From positions 1 through 9,779 of the forward strand of contig JAUMXP010000052.1 in the NCBI GenBank assembly GCA_030529125.1: a DNA stretch of 9,779 nt. The letters run 5' to 3'. The translations under genes and the position numbers were made by a program. Position 1 is the stretch's first letter. Each line of letters opens with the position of its first letter. This document shows positions 6,165 to 9,779 of the stretch, in pieces. Under the pieces are notes generated by a model. The model was not told the DNA's origin and did not search any database. It saw only the letters and a list, made by a program, of their open reading frames with translations. Source of the DNA: Eubacteriales bacterium. Lineage in GTDB: Bacteria > Bacillota > Clostridia > Oscillospirales > Acutalibacteraceae.

Positions 6165-6395
6165 ATGTATACAAGCACAATCATGATTAAAAACATTGAT
6201 ACTGCAAGAGAATTTGTTGATAAAATGGCTAAGTTCATAGATACAAAAATCACATTGAACAGCGGTGATTACAGCATCGACGGACATTCTATCATTGGCA
6301 TTATTTCATTAGATATAACAAAGCCTATTGAGGTTGTTGCTCAAGGCAACGTTACTGATGAATTAAAAGAAATTCTCAAAGAGTACGCTATATAG
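6165..6395 (+). CDS. HPr-family protein lacking the phosphocarrier histidine
   Basis: A 76-residue protein aligning with HPr over its whole length. The C-terminal half is clear: KITLNSGDYSIDGHSIIGIISLD (28-50) corresponds to HPr's segment around regulatory Ser46 (KSIMGVMSL), making Ser42 the equivalent serine, followed by IEVVAQG (55-61) and a last helix (DELKEILKEY). The N-terminal active site GLHARPA is missing: the matching stretch is KNIDTAREF (9-17), with no histidine. It therefore cannot carry phosphate from Enzyme I in the normal way; like Crh of Bacillus it could act only through the serine side, as a regulator, though this is inference. A strong GGAGG (6152-6156) lies eight bases before ATG, the gene is monocistronic, with its own promoter and terminator, and it faces a secreted amylase gene. 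Confidence 0.85.
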   Translation: MYTSTIMIKNIDTAREFVDKMAKFIDTKITLNSGDYSIDGHSIIGIISLDITKPIEVVAQGNVTDELKEILKEYAI

Positions 6396-6426
6396 TATAT
6401 TTTTATTTTAGCTAAAAGTCAACCAC

Positions 6427-6451
6427 GCACCCTTTTTAAGGGTGCTTTTTT
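6427..6451 (+). terminator. Intrinsic terminator of the HPr-like gene
   Basis: GCACCCTT (6427-6434) pairs perfectly with AAGGGTGC (6438-6445) around a TTT loop, followed by six T residues (6446-6451). It lies 31 bases after the stop codon and ends the single-gene transcript. Confidence 0.92.
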
Positions 6452-6455
6452 CATA

Positions 6456-6484
6456 TAAAAAGCCCGACTCGTTTGAGCCGGGCT
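6456..6484 (-). terminator. Intrinsic terminator of the amylase gene
   Basis: Read on the minus strand, AGCCCG (6484-6479) pairs with CGGGCT (6466-6461), then one mismatch, then CTC/GAG around an AAAC loop. The run of T (complement of 6457-6461) completes the signal, eight bases after the amylase stop codon. Some T-rich sequence also follows on the + strand, so it may back up the terminator of the HPr-like gene. Confidence 0.88.
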
Positions 6485-6492
6485 AGTTTTAT

Positions 6493-9400
6493 TTATTCAC
6501 CGTAAATATATGTACCAACCTGTGGTTTAGAAGTATTAGTAAGAGGATAGAAACCTTCGTTTGGTGTACCGGTTAAAGTAGCAGCAACTGTTTCTTTGCC
6601 TGCACCCTTGTTGTTGAAGATGATGTTATCGTATGAGCCAATTGGGAGGTCAAGTTTGTATACCTTCTGGTTCTGTGCATTTGTCTCAACATATTCCATC
6701 TGGAGGCCTGGCCAAGCTGTACCGCCACCGCCTGTCTTCCAACAATGAGCATAGATATTTTTCCAACCATAAACGTCAGTAAAGTAAACAGCAGTTGTTT
6801 CAGGAGCTACAAGGTAATAGTTGTTGCTCTCTTGACCAGCGTTATTGTTGAACTTGTATGTTGTGTATGGTGACTCCTTAGGCACGTAGAACTTGTAGTT
6901 TCCTGAAGAACCACTCATTTCGATACCAGGCCATACAGTTGAAACGTTATTAGCAGGATCTTCGTTCCAGAGATGGATATAGGAAGCAGTCCATTTCTGT
7001 GTGCAAGAAATCTCAACAGCTTCGAGTGTGAAAGCTTCTGTCTTGATATCAAATTCGTTTGTCTCGATTGTAGCAGGTGAACCATCAGCGTATGTGCCGT
7101 AGTAACCAGCAAACTTAACCTTTGTTAATGACGCATCATACTCGAGAGTGTAACTGCCATCAGCAGCCTGTGTCATTTTCTCGCCAGGCCACTCAGCGTT
7201 TGTGTTACCAGTGCCATCATATACGAAAGCGTAAACTTCTGCGTTCTTAAATGCATCAGTTTTATTCAATTTAAGTGTTGCCTTTTCTACTGGAACAGTT
7301 GGATCTTCAACTGGAGTCTTGTTGATAGGCTCGCCAATACCTTCAGCTGAAGGAGATTTAGCAACATATCTCTGAACAAGTGTAGCATCTAATACAGCGA
7401 TAGCACCGTCTTTGTCAACGTCAGCACAAAGCTCAGCTTCAGGGATAAATGTTGTAACTTTAGCAACATTTCTCTGAATCAATGTAGCGTCAAGAACAGA
7501 TACGTCGCTGTCAAAGTTAGCATCGCCAAGGATGAGTGTTTCAGGAATTGTTGGAGTTGTTTCTGAAGGAATCTCTGAAGGCTCTTCAGTAGAATATGTT
7601 ACGTCTGAAGCAGAAAGTGTAGCAATTGGATACTCACCATAATCCTTGAATTCAAGCTTCTTGAAAATCATAGAACCTGTAAGCTCATAACCACCAGATT
7701 CACGGTTAGCAGCAGTGTTAGCTGTACCGTAGTAAATTACTGTTGGAGGCATTGTACGACCACAGTAGCCACCACAAACTGTAGCAGAGTGACCGATATG
7801 TGCAGAAACAGCACCTTCTGAGAACTTAACGTATTTTGTGTTTGCAGGAACATCATAGTAGTAAAGGTCTGGATTTGTAGCATCCTGTGTCATTGCATAA
7901 CCAGGGAAGTTAGAAATCTTTGTCGATCTGTCAAGACCTGTCTTACAGAACACGTGAACCTTAGGCCACTTTGTAACTGAGTTATCGAAGTAAACACGCT
8001 TTGTTTCGTTAGCGTTCTTCTTGTAAATCTTGTGTGTAACAGTTGTTGTCTGTGTACCGTTTGAAGCAGTTACTGTAACATTGATACCATCGCCATAGTC
8101 GATAGAATCATTGAGTACAACGTACTGTGTACCTGTAAACTTCTGCTCAGGAAGGTTAGAAATCTTAACTGTACCGCTTGTAGCGTTGTTAAGTGCGATT
8201 GTTAAGTTAGCAGTTTTAGTTGTATAGCCGTTTAATGTATCAGCACCGAGAACTGTATCGTTCAACTTAACTGTAGCAGTTGGTGCAATTTTCTTAGCGT
8301 TATAGATAACAGCAACACCGCTATCACCTACTGTACCGCTGATTTTGCCGCCAGATACAGTAAACTCGTTACCTGTAACCTGATCTGTATATGTACCGTT
8401 AGCCATTGTACAAGCCTGTGATACAGTAGCAGAACCTGTTGCGAGGTTAGCAATAACCATACCTGTTGTACCACGCTGTACAAAGAAGAGGCTGCCGTTT
8501 GTAGATACAGATTCAGACTGACCTACAAATTCGTTTTTGAACTGGTTAACAGCTACAACTGCAGGGTTTTTCCATGTATCTGCAGCGCCTGGTGCACCAA
8601 TGAGTGCATCGTACTTAATAGATACAAGTGATGGAGTAACATCGAGTTCTTCGCAGCTTGTACGAACAAGGTAAAGAGCAGGAGCATCTTTACGAGCACC
8701 AACTACAGCCCAACCTACGATCTGCTGAGCCTTAGTAAGGCCGTTAGATGAGCCTGAGTCTGATGGGTTAGTTGTGAATGTATCGTGTGATTCAAGCCAT
8801 AAAACGTTGTCAGCTTTAGTTGAACCTGTGTAACCATAGTTAACAAGGTTAGATGAAGCTTTCTTTGACTTGATAGCAGAACGAACTGTACCACCATAAG
8901 CATAGTCAGTAACGCTCATATACTTAGTGTAAGCTGTGATAGGAACTAATCCGTTGAGACCTAATACTTCACCATAAACAAAAGCATCAGGATTCTTCTT
9001 AGTAATAGCATCTGTGATTGTTGGCCAGAAGTCAGAAGCAGCTGTACCATCATCAGGTGTTTCAATATGCTTAGCAGCATCAAAACGGAAACCATCAACA
9101 CCATTGTCAGCAAGTGTGTTGAGATAGTTGATGAGGTAGTTCTGATAATCCTTGTTGCTTGTATCAAGGTCAGGGAGCTGAGAGTTTAAGTCAGTTGTTG
9201 TCTGTCCTTTACGTGTTGAGTCAACATATGGTGTAAGCTGTGTGCCTGATGGCTTACGTAAGAAGCTCTTAAGAGTTGGGTTGATAAGAGCAGCTTCAGC
9301 TTTGTTAGTGTTATTCTGAACGTGGTTAGCAACTACGTCAACAATAACCTTAATGCCATACTGATGGAGTGTGTCACACATTTCCTTCAAATCAGCCTCA

Positions 9401-9738
9401 TCACCAAGCTCGTTGCCGATTTTCAGGTCTGTTGGTTGATAGAAACACCACCAGTCGTTTGCATAGGCGCCATCGTTGGTTGTGTCTTTTGTACACTGTA
9501 TAGGAGATACCTGTACAGCAGTGTAGCCTGCTGCTGCAATCTCTGCTGCATACTGTGTAACTTCCTCAAGCTTCCAGTTGAAAGCATGGAGAATGTTACC
9601 GTCTTTAACGTCAGCAGGAAGATTAAAGCCTTTTACATTGTCTGTTTCTGCAGCGCTTGTAGCAACTGTAGGAACAATGAACATTGTTGCCATCATCAGT
9701 AAACAAAGAATCAGGCTGAGAATTCTTTTAAAATTCAT
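6493..9738 (-). CDS. Extracellular alpha-amylase (GH13_28) with dockerin and CBM26-like modules
   Basis: A 1081-residue secreted starch-degrading enzyme. Order: signal peptide (1-30, cleavage probably at ATSAA/ETD); GH13 barrel (about 44-370) very like Bacillus AmyE, with DVVANH (134-139), GFRFDAAKH (216-224, nucleophile Asp220), GEV (256-258, acid/base Glu257) and WLESHDT (314-320, Asp319), so it should hydrolyse alpha-1,4 links inside starch; domain C to about 480; a beta-sandwich, Ig-like stretch (485-575); a CBM26-like module (581-665); a Pro/Thr/Glu linker (717-733); a dockerin (735-795); and three more CBM26-like modules (819-905, 906-982, 983-1075). The dockerin implies docking to a cohesin scaffold, as in Ruminococcus amylosomes. 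No frameshift is seen. The ATG has no clear Shine-Dalgarno; the leader is A/T-rich and its promoter lies outside the window. Confidence 0.95.
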   Translation of the reverse strand: MNFKRILSLILCLLMMATMFIVPTVATSAAETDNVKGFNLPADVKDGNILHAFNWKLEEVTQYAAEIAAAGYTAVQVSPIQCTKDTTNDGAYANDWWCFYQPTDLKIGNELGDEADLKEMCDTLHQYGIKVIVDVVANHVQNNTNKAEAALINPTLKSFLRKPSGTQLTPYVDSTRKGQTTTDLNSQLPDLDTSNKDYQNYLINYLNTLADNGVDGFRFDAAKHIETPDDGTAASDFWPTITDAITKKNPDAFVYGEVLGLNGLVPITAYTKYMSVTDYAYGGTVRSAIKSKKASSNLVNYGYTGSTKADNVLWLESHDTFTTNPSDSGSSNGLTKAQQIVGWAVVGARKDAPALYLVRTSCEELDVTPSLVSIKYDALIGAPGAADTWKNPAVVAVNQFKNEFVGQSESVSTNGSLFFVQRGTTGMVIANLATGSATVSQACTMANGTYTDQVTGNEFTVSGGKISGTVGDSGVAVIYNAKKIAPTATVKLNDTVLGADTLNGYTTKTANLTIALNNATSGTVKISNLPEQKFTGTQYVVLNDSIDYGDGINVTVTASNGTQTTTVTHKIYKKNANETKRVYFDNSVTKWPKVHVFCKTGLDRSTKISNFPGYAMTQDATNPDLYYYDVPANTKYVKFSEGAVSAHIGHSATVCGGYCGRTMPPTVIYYGTANTAANRESGGYELTGSMIFKKLEFKDYGEYPIATLSASDVTYSTEEPSEIPSETTPTIPETLILGDANFDSDVSVLDATLIQRNVAKVTTFIPEAELCADVDKDGAIAVLDATLVQRYVAKSPSAEGIGEPINKTPVEDPTVPVEKATLKLNKTDAFKNAEVYAFVYDGTGNTNAEWPGEKMTQAADGSYTLEYDASLTKVKFAGYYGTYADGSPATIETNEFDIKTEAFTLEAVEISCTQKWTASYIHLWNEDPANNVSTVWPGIEMSGSSGNYKFYVPKESPYTTYKFNNNAGQESNNYYLVAPETTAVYFTDVYGWKNIYAHCWKTGGGGTAWPGLQMEYVETNAQNQKVYKLDLPIGSYDNIIFNNKGAGKETVAATLTGTPNEGFYPLTNTSKPQVGTYIYGE
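6514..7284 (-). repeat. Three tandem CBM26-like starch-binding modules
   Basis: Residues 819-905, 906-982 and 983-1075 of the amylase are diverged copies of one module. Each has an aromatic-rich first strand (AEVYAFVYDG, ASYIHLWNED, KNIYAHCWKT), then a WPGxxM turn (850-855, 936-941, 1009-1014), then a Tyr-rich strand and a phenylalanine strand (KVKFAGYYG, TYKFNNNAG, NIIFNNKGAG). This is the layout of CBM26 starch-binding modules. A fourth, more distant copy with FPGYAM (611-616) lies ahead of the dockerin at 7744-7998. Confidence 0.75.
7357..7524 (-). repeat. Dockerin module, two calcium-binding repeats
   Basis: Protein residues 739-794 hold two duplicated segments. The first has DANFDSD (739-745) then VSVLDATLIQRNVAK (746-760); the second has DVDKDG (773-778) then IAVLDATLVQRYVAK (780-794). 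Each has the Asp/Asn ladder of an EF-hand-like calcium loop (739, 741, 743, 745, 750 and 773, 775, 777, 784) followed by a helix. The twin ATL[IV]QR[NY]VAK helices are the cohesin-binding surfaces. The duplication is visible in DNA as two similar stretches near 7359-7400 and 7459-7500. Confidence 0.9.
7744..7998 (-). repeat. N-terminal CBM26-like module, separated from the others by the dockerin
   Basis: Residues 581-665 begin VYFDNSVTKWPKVHVFCK, have FPGYAM (611-616) in place of WPGxxM, then a Tyr-rich strand (DLYYYDVP) and KYVKFSEG. A Cys pair (655, 659) and a Gly-rich loop follow. The similarity to the three C-terminal modules supports a starch-binding role; it is the most diverged copy. 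Confidence 0.6.
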
Positions 9739-9779
9739 AGTTTTTTAATACTTTTTTAAATGAAAAAAAACGAAGGTGA

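Noticed and set aside
9322..9702. 126-codon Cys-rich open frame on the + strand
   Set aside because: It lies wholly opposite the signal peptide and catalytic domain of the amylase gene, has no RBS, and its composition follows from the antisense of conserved codons.

Overview
The window looks like a chromosomal piece of a low-GC, Gram-positive gut Clostridia of the Ruminococcus (Oscillospiraceae) kind. The main reasons are the queA-tgt-yajC order, a YrzE-like membrane gene next to yajC, a dockerin-bearing secreted alpha-amylase with several starch-binding modules of the kind known from Ruminococcus bromii-type amylosomes, and the overall AT-rich composition. The genus is an inference from protein features; no database search was possible.

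Left part (1-2394, + strand): the 3' end of queA, then tgt (the two enzymes that put queuosine precursor into tRNA position 34 and finish its cyclopentane ring), then yajC with its own strong promoter, then a four-helix membrane protein whose ribosome binding site and start codon lie inside the apparent terminator of yajC.

Middle part (2395-6060): two strand switches. A coupled minus-strand pair encodes a DUF1294 membrane protein and an RluA-family pseudouridine synthase; it runs head-on into the yrzE-like gene with no spacer. Divergent from it is a secreted GHL10/DigH-like glycosyl hydrolase gene whose proper signal-peptide start appears to be ATA rather than ATG. That gene in turn overlaps tail to tail with mtaB, the t6A37 methylthiotransferase. 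Four of the genes in the window therefore modify RNA (queA, tgt, mtaB and the pseudouridine synthase).

Right part (6061-9779): a promoter with an operator-like inverted repeat drives a 76-residue HPr-like protein that keeps the regulatory serine region but lacks the phosphocarrier histidine. Its terminator sits back to back with the terminator of a large minus-strand gene for a 1081-residue extracellular alpha-amylase: signal peptide, GH13_28 catalytic domain, beta-sandwich region, four CBM26-like modules, and a dockerin placed between the first and second of these modules.

No tRNA, rRNA, CRISPR array, insertion sequence or phage gene was seen. No gene-free stretch exceeds 300 bases. The most unusual items are the combined terminator/ribosome-binding-site/start at 1948-1986, the ATA start candidate at 3594, the histidine-less HPr homologue, and the internal dockerin in the amylase.
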